Numbered from the stretch's first letter, positions 42,991 to 54,001 are shown. The stretch: 64,000 nt of DNA from Monodelphis domestica (GCF_027887165.1 NC_077228.1:104493799-104557798); one strand, 5' to 3'. Program-made: numbers and translations. Notes: a model not told the origin generated them from the sequence alone.

Positions 42991-43560
42991 CTCCCTCCCT
43001 CTCGGGGCTCAGACCGTCGAAGCAGCCAGGTTGCAGAGTCCAGTGTTACTTCTGTACACCGGCTCAGCTCTTTATTGCCTTCTGGGGTTCCAGACCTGAA
43101 CCCAAGGCTGTATTCAAGCCGGGCCACAGATGGGTGTCACTGGTTACATGGGTGACTGGGTCACGGAGCATGACTCCGTCAGGACCGACTCATTCCCACT
43201 ACTGGAAGAGCAGCCCAGAGTACGTGCCCTACTAACCCTGCGTCTTCTCTGCCGGCACAAAGGACACCGTCAGCCTCGGCTCAGCTCCCGAGGCTCCCCA
43301 GATAAGACGGGGCACGAACTTGGTTCAGTGACGGCCAATGAGCGCATGCCCAGGTGGGGAACCTGCCCGCCGCTGACTCATCCCCGCCGGTCACGAGGCT
43401 TGGAGACTTCTGTGTTCCCATCCCGACACTCTGCCAGGCCTGCTCACAACACACGGCGCACTTACTGTTTGATTATGCCCCGTGACCCAAGCACTCCGTA
43501 TGGGGACGCGAGCTCATTCCCACGCAGAATAGATGGAGCGCTGGAATTTTTAAGCCTTGT
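42991..43560. promoter_or_regulatory. CpG-enriched block with promoter-like sites
   Basis: Roughly 35-40 CpG over about 570 bp by hand count, unusual for this window. Contains ccaat (43335-43339) directly followed by gcgcatgc (43342-43349, NRF1-like half) and tgactca (43374-43380, AP-1). A 145-aa frame overlaps but has no domain. Could be an orphan CpG island or distal promoter; no transcript is implied by the sequence alone. Confidence 0.35.
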
Positions 43561-43607
43561 ATGTTGAGCTGGAAAAGACCTGAGAAAGACAGGGTGAGGG
43601 AGGGAGT

Positions 43608-43738
43608 AGAAGAGCTCTGGACTTGCAAGCAGAGGAAATGGGTTCCAGGCTCAGCTCTGCCACTCACATCACTACCTGTGTGATCCTGGGCAATAGCTTT
43701 GGGCCTCGGTTTCCTCAGGTGTAAAATGTGGTTCGTTT
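43608..43738 (+). mobile_element. MIR, sense, truncated
   Basis: gagctctggacttgcaagca, tcagctctgccactcacatc, gtttcctcaggtgtaaaatg. Interrupted by the CCTT array. Confidence 0.85.
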
Positions 43739-44315
43739 GATCGTTCCTTCGTTCGTTCCTTTTTTCTTTATTTCTTTCCTCCTTCCCTCTTTCCTTCCTC
43801 CCGTTCTCTGTTCCTTCCTTCCTTCTTTCTCTTTCCTCCCTTCCTTCCTTCCTCCCTCCCTCCCTCCCACCCTCCTTCCTTCCTTCCTTCCTTCCTTCCT
43901 TCCTTCCTTCCTTCCTCCCTCCCTCCCTCCCTCCCTCCCTCCCTGCCACCTTCCTTCCTTCCTCCCTCCCTCCTTCCTTCCTTCCTTCCTTCCTTCCTTC
44001 CTTCCTTCCTTCCTTCCTTCCTTCCTTCCTTCCTTCCTTCCTCCCTCCCTCCCTTCCTTCCTTCCTTCCTTCCTTCCTTCCTTCCTTCCTTCCCTCCCTC
44101 CTTCCCTTCCTCCCTCCCTCCCTCCCTCCTTCCTTCCTTCCTTCATTCCTTCCTTCCTTCCTTCCTTCCTTCCTTCCTTCCTTCCTTCCTTCCTTCCTTC
44201 CTTCCTTCCTTCCCTCCTTCCCTTCCTCCCTCCCTCCCTCCCTCCCTTCCTTCCTTCCTTCCTTCCTTCCTTCCTTCCTTCCTCCCTCCCTCCCTCCCTC
44301 CCTTCCTTCCTTCCT
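43739..44315. repeat. (CCTT)n/(CCCT)n array
   Basis: About 575 bp pyrimidine-only on the plus strand apart from a few bases. Long runs of CCTT alternate with CCCT blocks. The 200-aa PSFLPSFL and GRKEGRKE frames are translations of it. Confidence 0.98.
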
Positions 44316-44466
44316 ACAACAGAAGAGTGGTAAGGGCTAGGCAATGAGGGCTAAGTGACTTGCTGAGGGTCACACAGCTATGAAATGCATGAAGTCTAAT
44401 TTGAATGCAACATCTCCTGTTTCTGAGCATGGCTCTCAATCCTCTGAGCCACCTAGTTGCCCCCCT
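44316..44466 (-). mobile_element. SINE family A, tail lost to the array
   Basis: Begins at the internal point cagaagagtggtaagggcta, directly at the end of the CCTT array, where the tail text 'cccttaccttcc' would be expected. Confidence 0.88.
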
Positions 44467-44563
44467 GTAGTTGCTTTCTAGAGCAAGGGATATATGCTAG
44501 GTATTTTGTCCTTATCCTAGTCAACCTGAAGAATGATAAAATGCATTAAGAACTGGACATTCC

Positions 44564-44765
44564 CAAGGCAGCTGGGTGGCTTAGTGGATTGAGTCAGGCC
44601 TAGAGATGGAAGGTCCTGGATTCAAATATGAACCCAGATATTTTCTAGACATGTGACCCTGGGCAAGTCACTTAACTCTCCATTGCCTAGCATTGACCAC
44701 TCCTCTACCTTGGAACTGATACACAGTATTGATTCTAAGATGGAAGGTAAGGGTTTAAAAGAAAA
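44564..44765 (+). mobile_element. SINE family A
   Basis: aaggcagctgggtggcttag to gatggaaggtaagggtttaa; full length. Confidence 0.93.
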
Positions 44766-44779
44766 AGATCTGGACATTC

Positions 44780-44965
44780 TAATGTTTTGGGTTTTTTTTT
44801 AATGGTAATCCCTGTATAACCCAGATCAAATCTCTTACCATATCTAGAAGGGAGAAGGGAAGAGAGGGAGGGAGGGAGGCAAGTTCAATCATAGAACTTT
44901 GGAAAACATGTGGAAATTTATTACACATAATTGGTAAAAAAAATTAAAAATTAAAAAAAAGAACT
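44780..44965 (+). mobile_element. L1 3' end, sense
   Basis: gaagggaagagagggaggga then atttattacacataattggt and an A-rich end. Confidence 0.6.
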
Positions 44966-45469
44966 GGACATTCTTGGTAACAGGATAAATAAATGTGGCA
45001 GGGGAAAAGATGTACTGGACAGCACAGAAAAAAAATCCATAAAAACAAGAACCTTCTATACCAAAGTCCAATCTGTACATGAATCTCTGCCTGTCAAATA
45101 TTCCTTCTTTTGATCCACAAGTCCATCTGAGTTGAAGATCTAGAAGGTGTCCATTATCTCTTGTCTTCTCCTTCCATGCCCTTTACAGATGTGTGTCTTC
45201 ATATAAAGATGGTATTTATATAACTAGATGAGCATGGACAAGCATTCTGTTGCACATCTACATCCTGATTTGCAAAATGTGCAGAAACAACATTTCCATT
45301 TCCCTGCTGCTTTCTAGAAGCCATAGAAGTTAGGATTTTTAACTTCAAAAGGAAGGAAAGAAGGAAGGAAGAAAAAAATGAAGGAAAGAAAGAAAAGAGG
45401 GAGGGAGAGAAGGAAGGAATGGAAGGAACTCTAGATAATAATCTACCTAGGCTCATTCTTCAAAGATTA
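44966..45469. other. Unassigned stretch with GGAA-rich tract
   Basis: No repeat recognised to 45345; 45345-45425 is an impure GGAA/GAAA tract. Confidence 0.4.
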
Positions 45470-46013
45470 AGATATTTCCACTCTATTCCAGTATTCTGAA
45501 TGTCCAATTACCAGTGTTCAAACCCTGTTTTTATATTCCAATGACCACTCCCTTAATCTCATCCACCTCACCTCAGTCTATCCAGCGTTTCCACTGTGCT
45601 CTCTAGACTGTTTACTCCGTAAGTCAGAAAGATTTCATCTTAGACCTTTTCACTTCTTGATACCTCCATCTTCTTGGATTCTTGGTTCCCTCCTAAAGGC
45701 ACACTTTCCCAGATCCCCTTTTCAGCAGTGGTTGCACTTTTGGCTCCACCCAGACTCAATAGTTGTGGAAGAAATGTGTCCCTCCTTGCTCCCCATTGCT
45801 ATTTCCAGGCTATTTTACTAACACCATCATTCATGACATCTGAATATCGTCACAACATCATCGTTCTTTCTGTGAGGTTTATTCAATAAATATCAGTCAA
45901 CAAAAACTCTGAAAGTTGTTGTCGTCTGAACTTGGAGACATTCTCCTTCTTTCCTCAATTAGTTTAATGCCTGGATCACAATCTCTCTTCCCTAGCACCT
46001 TCTCTTGTACTAG

Positions 46014-46358
46014 TGTAAAATTGAGATTTGAACTCTGGACTCCATTCCCCAGGAGTCCTTGCTAGCTCCCAGAATGCTTTGTAATCTCACTGAATTCTCA
46101 GGTGGGCCGAGATCGAGAAGGGATTTAACCTGATTACAAAGGCTTTTGTGTCTTTTTTGGACTTCCGTTTTGGAGCAGACACGGCTCTTCCATGATGTGA
46201 GATTATCTTGTCTAGGCCTCTCTGGCCTAGGCACGAGTTTCTTATCCTGTATTTTCTTTAATCCTTAATCTTTAATAAACCTCATAAAAATATAATACTC
46301 CTTACAGAGAGAAACTAATTTCTACCTGCCTCAGTTTACCTAAATTTTAATCTTTACA
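46014..46358 (+). mobile_element. Solo LTR of an endogenous retrovirus (fossil)
   Basis: 345 bp from TGTAAAATTG to TTTACA, flanked by ctag on both sides (46010-46013 and 46359-46362), a 4-bp target duplication. An ttaataaacctcataaaa stretch near 46272 is the probable polyadenylation region. Different family from the LTRs at 7217 and 8131. No internal sequence present. Confidence 0.85.
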
Positions 46359-47329
46359 CTAGGGGATTTCAACATACATATGGATATTCTCTCAAACATT
46401 GTAACCTCTCAATTCCTAAATTTACTCATCTCCCATGCCCTACTCACCTCCATCTCAGCTACACAGAGATAGTCAGACCCTTGGATCTTGCTATCACCCA
46501 CAAAGGTTGTACATGTATGTTCATGAATTCAGAATTTCCTTTTTCAGATATTTTGCTATGGAACCTCTCCCTCCACCTTGTAGTGACGAACCACATTCTT
46601 CATTCTCATGACCTTCAATCTCTTGATCCTTCAGTTCTTTCCCAGGCCAGGATCATCCCTGCATTGGCCACACTCTTTTCCTTTCACCACCTTGAATCCC
46701 TGGTGAACCATTTCAGCTCCACAGTCTTCTCTTTTCTCAAGTCCCTTGCCCTTCTCTCTTACTGAAGACCTTATCCTACTAAACACCAACCTTGAGTTAC
46801 TTCCACCTCCATCTGCTGCTCCTATTCACTGTTGAATGAAGCTGGAAGAAAGTAGGAACTCATGTTGATAGGTCCCACTACAAGTTTATATGACATAATC
46901 TCAAGTAGACCCTCACCATGGCAAGGCAATCTTGTTATACCTACCTAATCAACTGACTATCCCTCTCACCACAATGACTTTTCCAAGCCTATTTATCCTT
47001 TGTCAACCCTCTTACAGCACTTCCTTCTCCCTACCCTCTCAGCTGAGAACCTTGCCCTGTATTTCAGTGAAAAAATATTCAGAGAACTCTCTCTTCTCTA
47101 TACCATATATATATATATAACACATTATTCTGATGCCTTCTGCTATAATCTTTTTTGTCCCTATCTCACATGAAGAGGTGAGCTTTTTCCTTACAAAGCA
47201 AACCCTTCTATCTACAAGTGATTCCATTCCATCTTCTCCCATAAATGACCCATTTATCATCCTAATTCTCACTAATTTTTTTCTGGGTTATACATTTATT
47301 ATCATGCAAAATACATTTCCATAATGTTC

Positions 47330-47535
47330 ATTTTTTTTTAAACCCTTACCTTCCCTCTTGGAGTCAATACTGTGTATTGGCTCCAAGGCAGAAGAATGGT
47401 AAGGGCTAGGCAATGGGGATCAAGTGACTTGCCCAGGGTCATACAGCTGGGAAATGTCTGAGGCCAGATTTGAACCTAGGACCTCCCGTCTCTAGGCCTG
47501 ACTCTCAGTCCACTGAGATACCCAGCTGCCCCCCA
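47330..47535 (-). mobile_element. SINE family A
   Basis: Near-consensus full-length antisense copy ending acccagctgcccccc. Confidence 0.95.
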
Positions 47536-47559
47536 TATTGTTCATTTTTGTATTAATTT

Positions 47560-47672
47560 TAACTCTTATTTTTTGTCTCAGGAACAACTCCAAGATAGAA
47601 AGGTAAAAGTTAAGCAATTGGAGTTAAGTGACTTGCCCAGGGTCACATAGCTAAGAGTCACCTAACTGCCCC
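47560..47672 (-). mobile_element. SINE family A, truncated
   Basis: taactcttattttttgtctc to tcacctaactgcccc; internally deleted. Confidence 0.75.
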
Positions 47673-47689
47673 TTCTTTTTTCCCTCTTT

Positions 47690-47966
47690 TCTCTTTTATT
47701 TGAAAAATTTTATTTAATTAATTAATTTAGAATATTTTCCCATGGTTACATGATTCATGTTCTTTCCCTCCCCTCCTCCCAACCCTTTTCTATAGCCAAT
47801 GAGAAATGTGTCCCCAATCATATCCCCACTGAACCATGTGATCAGTCATGTTTTTCTTCTGTGTTTCTACTCCCACAGTTCTTTCTTTGTATGTGGATAA
47901 TATTCTTTCTCGTAAATCCCTCCAAATTGTCCTGGATCATTACATTGCTGCCACTAACTGCCCCTT
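47690..47966 (-). mobile_element. L1 3' end, antisense
   Basis: Same 3' end as 4686: aattaatttagaatattttc ccatggttacatgattcatg, and aattgtcctggatcattaca at its 5' limit. Confidence 0.75.
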
Positions 47967-48289
47967 CTCACTAATTTTTGATATCTCTTTGTCTACCAGA
48001 TGCTTCCCTATTGCCTACACACATGTTCATGTGTCCTTGTCCTCAAAAAGCTCTGTTGATTTGTTCATCTCTGCTAGCTGCCTTTCAGTATCTGTCCTCT
48101 CTTTTGTAGCTAAACTACTTGAGGTTTTTTATAAGAGATACCACCACTTCCTTTCCTCTCCCTCTCTTAACTCTCTATACTGAATGACATATACTATGTC
48201 ATTCAACTGAAATGACTTTTTCCAAAGTTACTAATGATCTCTTAATTGCCAAATCTAATGGTCATTTCTTAATCTTTATTCTCTTAGAC

Positions 48290-48875
48290 CACTGATGGCA
48301 AACCTATGGCATGGGTACAAAAAAGGGCATGCAGAGCCCTCTCTATGGGCACACCTGCAGCCACCTGCCAGAGTTCGTTACTAAAAAGCCAGAGGGACTT
48401 GGGGTAGAGCTGCTGCCTTCCCCCTCTCCACTGTGCCTGATGATATTTTTTCACATCACCTGCCCCTCTGCCCAGCAGCCCAATTGGAGCGCTTCCTCTC
48501 TCTTCTGTCTGTGGTAAGGTACTGGGGTGAGAGTGGTGGAGGGAGGAAGCTGTGTGAGGGTGCAGAGTAGACAGACAGTGGCCTGTTGAGTCTGTGGTGA
48601 GGGTGATTCCTGTGGTGGAATTGGAGAGAAGCTAGGTTTGAGGGGAGCAGAGCTCACTGTGTGGCACATAGGTGGAGGGCAGTGGAGGGCTAGGGCCACT
48701 TTCCTTCCCATCTCTATGAGCACCTGTCATCACCTGCCCCCTGCCCAGCAGCCCAATGCTTCCTCCCTCCCCTGTCTAGGGTAAGGGTAGGGGTTGGGGG
48801 GGAAGTAGTGGGGTGGCACTTGGTCTCTGGTGGGGGAAGGGCCTGGCACTGTCTTTAAAAGGTTCACCATCATTG
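48290..48875 (+). mobile_element. hAT-type MITE, copy 1 (internally duplicated)
   Basis: 586 bp with terminal inverted repeats cactgatggcaaacct / aggttcaccatcattg and an exact 8-bp target duplication tcttagac (48282-48289, 48876-48883), as expected for hAT elements. The target is L2 just before RT motif A. It is nearly twice the length of copies 2 and 3: the block cacctgcccc..cccagcagcccaat occurs twice (about 48438-48482 and 48729-48760). No transposase frame. Confidence 0.93.
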
Positions 48876-49329
48876 TCTTAGACCTTTCTGCAACCTTTGA
48901 CACTGCTGATTACCATCTTCTCCTTGATACTCTCTTGTCTCTAGGTTTTCCAGCTACTTCTCTGAGCACTCCTTTGTCTCTTTTGATGATGTTTCATCCT
49001 TGTTATACCCAGTAACAATGAGCCCTACCCACTGAGTGTGGATCTTGGTCCAGGGTCCTCTTCTTTTCTCCCTCTATTATTTTACTTGGTAATTTTATCA
49101 GTTCCCAAGGTCTGATTTATCATTTCCATGCAGATGAGTGTCAAATCTATTTGTCCAGTCCTAATCTCTCCCCCAACTTCTAGTCTCACATCCTCAACTG
49201 CCTTTTTCACATCAATATCTCGGTGTCCAGTAGACACCTTAAACTCAACATGTCTGAAACAGAATTATTTTCCCCTCCAAGCCATACCCTCTTCCTTTTT
49301 TTCCTGTTATTGTTTGTTTGTTTGTTTTT

Positions 49330-49528
49330 AATTTTATAAAAATCCTTCTGTCTTAGAATCAATACTAAGTATTGGTTCCAAGGCAGAAGAGTGGTAAGGG
49401 CTAGGCAATGGGGGTCAAGTGATTCATCCAGGGTCAAATAGCTAGGAAATATCTAAGTCCAGATTTGAACTCAGGACCTCCCATCTCTAGGGCTGGCTTT
49501 CAATCTAATGAGCCACCCAGCTGCCCCA
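49330..49528 (-). mobile_element. SINE family A
   Basis: Full-length antisense copy with a long T/A-mixed 3' tail (gtttgtttttaattttataa). Confidence 0.94.
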
Positions 49529-50037
49529 TTCCCTATTACTATTGATAGTACCTCCATCTCCCCCAGTCCCTAAGGCTCACAACCTAAGCATCATCCTCAG
49601 CTTCTCACTATTGCCCCCTATATTGGATTTATTTAACATCTTTCATGTGCCCCTTTTTCTCCTCCAACAATGATGCCAGCCTAGTGCAGGCCTTCATCAC
49701 CTCAATGCTAGACTAATCACAATGAACTTCTGGCTCATTTCCTTGACTCCCTTCATGCCTCAGGTCTTTTCCCATGCCAACCATCTTCTACTCAGATATC
49801 AAACTGATCTGGCCATGTCACCTCCTACTTAATAACCTCCAGTGGCTCCCTATCAAATTTAAAATCTTCCTTTTGGCTTTTAAAGTCCTTTATAAAATAA
49901 CCACTTCTAATCTTTCCTTTTAAAAAATCTTTATGGATCTTATTTCCTTCCATGTTCTTTTCAATCTAGAGACATCCAGTCTTCTTGCTATTCCATGGAC
50001 AAGATAATATTCCCTCTCCCTGCATTTTCTTTTCTTT

Positions 50038-50230
50038 CTTTTTTTAATCCCTTACCTTCTGTCTTGGAATCAATACTGTATATTGGTTCCAAGGCAGAAG
50101 GGCTGGGCAATGGGGGTTAAGTGACTTGCCCAGGGTCACACAGCTGGGAAGTGTTTGAGGACAGATTTGATCCTAGGACCTCCCATCTCTAGGCCTGCCC
50201 TTCAATCTACTGAGCTACCCAATTGTCTGA
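50038..50230 (-). mobile_element. SINE family A
   Basis: tttttttaatcccttacctt to ctgagctacccaattg; lacks the gtggtaa part of the tail. Confidence 0.93.
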
Positions 50231-50559
50231 GCTCCTGGCATTTTCATTGGCTTTCCTCCTTGTCTATAATGCTCTCCTTCCTCAGCCTTACCTTCTGGTT
50301 TCCCTGGCTTCCTTTAAGCCCCTAAAACCTCACCTTATATAAGAAGCCTTTCCTCATCCCCCTTAATTCTAGTGCCTTCCCTCTCTTGATTATCTCCAGT
50401 CTCTCCTGTCTATATTTTGTTTGTACCTATTTGTTTGCAGGTTGCCTCTTATTAGCCTGTGAACTTCTTGAGAACACGAACTGTTTTTTTGCTTATCTTT
50501 TTATCTCTACCACTTATGTTCCTGAGGCATAGAAGACATTAATAAATGCTAATCAAGTG

Positions 50560-50645
50560 ATGGAAGAAAGGAAGGAAAGAAGATGAGAGAGAAAGAAGGA
50601 GGGTGGGAAGGAGAGAAAGAAGGAAAGAGAAAAAAATACAAGAAT
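50560..50645. repeat. GGAA/GAAA-rich tract
   Basis: Impure purine tract after the L2 3' end, probably grown from its terminal repeats. Confidence 0.7.
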
Positions 50646-50860
50646 TTTGGACTAGATTATCTCTAAAGTCTCTTCCAGCCTTAAGCCTATAATCCTATAG
50701 TTAAGATCATGCAGTCTAATTTCATTTTACAGGAGAGGAAACTGAAGCCCAGAAGGGGAACTGACCTGCCCAAATTGAAATGAATAATTCTGTCAGAACT
50801 TGGATCTAATCTGGTAACTTTCAGCTAAGTGTTCTTTCTATCATACTGCCCCATACCATC
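50646..50860. mobile_element. CORE-SINE tail (+) and MIR remnant (-)
   Basis: ttggactagattatctctaa agtctcttccagcc is a sense CORE-SINE tail; from about 50702 an antisense MIR-like piece follows (cattttacaggagaggaaac). Confidence 0.6.
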
Positions 50861-50883
50861 TTTAAGGCATAACTATATCATAG

Positions 50884-50965
50884 ACACACACACATTATGC
50901 ATATACACCGGTACATATACAGAGAACATATGTATACATACATACATATTTAGATTCCAGCCATT
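50884..50965. repeat. CA/TACA-rich tract
   Basis: Impure acacac, catacat words. Confidence 0.8.
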
Positions 50966-51039
50966 CGATCTCTCTTTGCCATGGCTATTATTATTTCCAC
51001 TCCTATGAATTCAAAACAGTTCATTGAAATATATCATAA

Positions 51040-51160
51040 AATGGTGGAAAATTCAAGCTAGAAGTCTCATTTTACAGATAAGAAATTGGGACCTAGAGAA
51101 ATTGGCCCCAATGTTACATAGCTAATAAATAGAGATGGAAAAAGCAGCCACCAAGCTCTT
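51040..51160 (-). mobile_element. MIR remnant, antisense
   Basis: gtctcattttacagataaga aattgggacctagag. Confidence 0.65.
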
Positions 51161-51230
51161 GGTTCCTGGAAGTATGTGACAGGGGCAATTTATTTGTCCT
51201 CTAACAATACTAACATTTATATACATTTCT

Positions 51231-51300
51231 CTCTCTCTCTCTGTATATATATATATATAATAAAAATGTTATTATATATATATATATATAATAACATTTA
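51231..51300. repeat. CT/TA tract and AT hairpin
   Basis: (CT)n then (TA)n, followed by a near-perfect palindrome: aaatgttattatatata and its complement tatataataacattt, folding at the centre of an AT run. Confidence 0.85.
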
Positions 51301-51414
51301 TTCTGTGCCAGTAATTGGGCTAAGCAATTTGCTCAGGGCTGAACAGCTAGTAAGGGTCTGAGGTGAGATTTGAACTCACTCAGATCTTCCTGACTCCAGG
51401 CCAATGCTCTATCC
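51295..51414 (-). mobile_element. tRNA-headed CORE-SINE, antisense, split by a hAT MITE
   Basis: aacatttattctgtgccagt, gctgaacagctagtaagggt, cctgactccaggccaatgct. The head resumes at 51747 (actgaaccacctagctgct). Confidence 0.8.
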
Positions 51415-51738
51415 CAGTGTTGGTGAATCTATGACACAGGTGCCAAAGATGGCACAAAAAGTGCTCTCTGTGGTCATGTGGCCATCCTCCCTCCTCCTAG
51501 AGTTCATTACTAGAAAGGCAGAGAGACTTTGGTGGAGCTGCTCCCCTCCCCCTCTCCACTGTGCCTGATGGCATTTTTTCTCATCACCCACCTCTCTGCA
51601 CAGCAGTCCAATGGGAACTTCCTTCTTCTGTGTGGGATAAAGGGGGCAGGGCATGCCTGGGCACAGCATTAGGTCTGTGGCAGGTTGGAGTGAGGGTGTG
51701 GCCCTGTGCTCAGTCTCTAAAAGGTTCCACATCACTGC
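51415..51738 (+). mobile_element. hAT-type MITE, copy 2
   Basis: 324 bp; termini cagtgttggtgaatct / aggttccacatcactg; exact 8-bp target duplication ctctatcc (51407-51414, 51739-51746). Inserted in the head of a SINE. Confidence 0.93.
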
Positions 51739-51764
51739 TCTATCCACTGAACCACCTAGCTGCT

Positions 51765-51875
51765 GTCTAGGCACAAAGAGGTTAAGTAACTTGCCCAGAA
51801 TCACAATAGCTGTAAATGTTTAAGGTCACATTTGAACTCAGGTCTTCCTAACTCCAGGTCCATCTTGTCTAGTCT
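51765..51875 (-). mobile_element. MIR-like remnant, antisense
   Basis: cacaaagaggttaagtaact tgcccag and cacatttgaactcaggtctt. Confidence 0.7.
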
Positions 51876-52050
51876 GAACATTTGGAGCTAGAGGACCTAA
51901 GTTCAAATCTTAGATGTGCCACTTATTTCTTGTAGTCCATTAAGCAAGTCACATAACATTCTCTGGCCTCAGTTACTTCACCTGTAAGATGATAATTTTC
52001 CCATCAGCCACATTCTGGCCTAGATGATTCTTTATGGTCTGTTGCAGAGA
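51876..52050 (+). mobile_element. CORE-SINE
   Basis: gaggacctaagttcaaatct head, cagttacttcacctgtaaga core, ggcctagatgattctttatg tail. Confidence 0.7.
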
Positions 52051-52467
52051 TAAAGTAACTTAGTGGTTGAACCTATCATATCACCACCCAACGAAGAGAA
52101 CCAGACAGGAAGAGACCTTGAGGAGACCTTAAATGATCCCCATAATATAAACCAACCTTTGGCCTTGGATTTAATCAGGAGACAACCTGACTGCTCCCCT
52201 TATACAGTTCAGACAGGAAAGGCAGTAAAGAGTTTGCTTTCTTCTCCCTCTCTTGCCTCCGCCATTAGAAAGGATTCATGGTGGGGAAGATGGACTTTGG
52301 GGTTGGAGCAATTTGCTATGCTCACATTTTTGGTGTTAAATCCATTGTTCTTCATTGTTCATTCATTGTTCATAGGACTAGGCTAACTGGTGGTTTTACT
52401 GTTTGCTTAGAGTAGAATTTTTTAAAAATGGCATTGAGGAGGGGAGAAACCCAAGTCATCAGACACA
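52051..52467. other. Unassigned stretch
   Basis: No repeat or gene recognised; a 107-aa frame (52063-52386) has no domain. tccattgttcttcattgttc attcattgttc is a small local duplication. Confidence 0.4.
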
Positions 52468-52862
52468 TTGTCTTTTTTTTATTATTCAATTTTATTTCAT
52501 TTTCAGTTCCAAATTTTCTTCTTCTTCCCTTCCCTTCTCCCACCCACTGAGAAGGGAAGAAAAATAGAAGCCATTACAAATATGTGTAATCATTACAAAT
52601 ACATTTTTTCATTAGCTATATTCCTCCCTCCCCCCCCATCAAGAAAAATAGAAGAAATAAGCTGGAGGTGGATAGAATGTTTCAGCATGAGTCCTTCAGA
52701 ATTGGTGTGGATCATTGTGTTGCTCAGTTACTAAGTCTTTCCTAGCTGATTATCTTTACAATATTACTGTTACTTTATACATTGTTCTCTTGATACTGCT
52801 CACTTCACCCTGCATCAGTTCATACAAGTCTTCCCAGATTTTTCTATCACCTCATCCTCAAA
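52468..52862 (-). mobile_element. L1 3' end, antisense
   Basis: T-rich start, tttcagttccaaattttctt, then agtccttcagaattggtgtg gatcattgtgttgctcag and the body text ctgcatcagttcatacaagt. Confidence 0.7.
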
Positions 52863-52869
52863 GCTCCAA

Positions 52870-53687
52870 AGCTCCCCTCAACCTGACCTCATCCACCATT
52901 GCTCATTTCTCCAAGAATAGTTCCTCCGGAATACAGACTGATAATCATTTGTGTCTGTATTTCACATTGACCTCCTGTCCACACTTTCCTTCCACTTATA
53001 TAACAAATACCCTAATTCAGAATCTCATTAATTCTCACTTGAGTTAATACAGTAGCCTAGCTCTGCCAGCTTCCTGTCTGTCCCCTCACCAATTCATCCT
53101 CCTCACTCCCACCAAAATAATCTTCCCAGAGTCAGATCTGACAATTTTACCTTTTACATCCAGTGTTCAAGGCTGACTGGCCTATTTTCTGTTTCCAGGA
53201 CTTAGTCTTTTACATATTTCCTGTTTCTAAGCTTTGGCATGAGAGCACAGCAGTATGCCTAGAATTCACTCCCTCTTCATCTCTTTTAAAAATCCTTTCT
53301 TCCTTCAGAGGGTAAGTAGGTGATTTGATGGAGTGAAACTTAGAGATCAAGGAGGTCCTGCATTCAAATCTAGCCTCAGATATTTTCTAGCTGTGTGACT
53401 CTGTGTGACACTTAATCTCTATTGCCTAGCCCTAGACCTTACCACTTTTCTACATTGGAACTGATATTTAGTATTGAAGGTAAGGCTTAAAAAGAAAAGT
53501 TCCTTTCTTCCTTCAGGGAGCAAGCTTTAGGTGGCTCCTGCTAGAATATGTACTTTCTCTTTTAATTGTCTTCTACTTATTTGTGTAAATGTAGCCGAAA
53601 CCTAGAAGAATTCCTAGAGGGTGATGGGTTTTCTGGTTTTGTCTTTTAGTGCCTAGTACAGAACTGCACAAAATGGACAAGTAAAAT
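52870..53687 (+). mobile_element. L2-like LINE fragment, sense
   Basis: cctcactcccaccaaaataa tcttcc and gcctagaattcactccctct are L2-type C-terminal landmarks; resumes after the SINE with agaatatgtactttctcttt. Confidence 0.6.
53311..53502 (+). mobile_element. SINE family A
   Basis: Degenerate head, but flanked by a perfect 15-bp target duplication cctttcttccttcag (about 53294-53308 and 53502-53516). Confidence 0.9.
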
Positions 53688-53918
53688 CTTAGTGGATAGA
53701 GAGCCAGGGCTAGAGTTCAAATCTAGCCTCAGATACTTACTAGCTATGTAACTTTAAGCAAGTCGATTAATCTCTGAGTCTCAGTTTCCTCATTTGTAAA
53801 ATAGAGTTAATAATAACACCTACCTCCCAGGGTTATTGTAAGGATCAAATGAGACAACTGTAAAGCACTTAGCTGGGTGACTGGCCCACAGTAAGCTACT
53901 ATTGTTATAAAAAATCTC
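53688..53918 (+). mobile_element. MIR, sense
   Basis: gttcaaatctagcctcagat, gtttcctcatttgtaaaata, gggttattgtaaggatcaaa, gcccacagtaagctac. Confidence 0.85.
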
Positions 53919-54001
53919 TCTATTACCTTCCAGGGAACCACCATTATTCCTATCACCTAAATTCCCAATCTTGGTGTCATCCATAATTCCTCTCTGATTC
54001 T

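Larger units (their letters stand above)
45470..50550 (+). mobile_element. L2-type LINE, sense, most of ORF2, heavily interrupted
   Basis: Ordered sense landmarks: endonuclease motif (ttgtactag/gggatttcaacata, reading LVLGDFNIH across the LTR site at 46013/46359); linker 46.4-47.3 kb; RT motif A at about 48884-48905 (LSATFDTADY); motif C decayed to HADE near 49123-49135; C-terminus (cctccagtggctccctatca at 49838); 3' end at about 50480-50550 (gacattaataaatgctaatc). Interrupted by a solo LTR, four or five family A SINEs, an L1 3' end and a hAT MITE. Confidence 0.85.

Noticed and set aside
43715-44344. Frames of about 200 aa reading GRKEGRKE and PSFLPSFL
   Set aside because: Translations of the CCTT/CCCT array.
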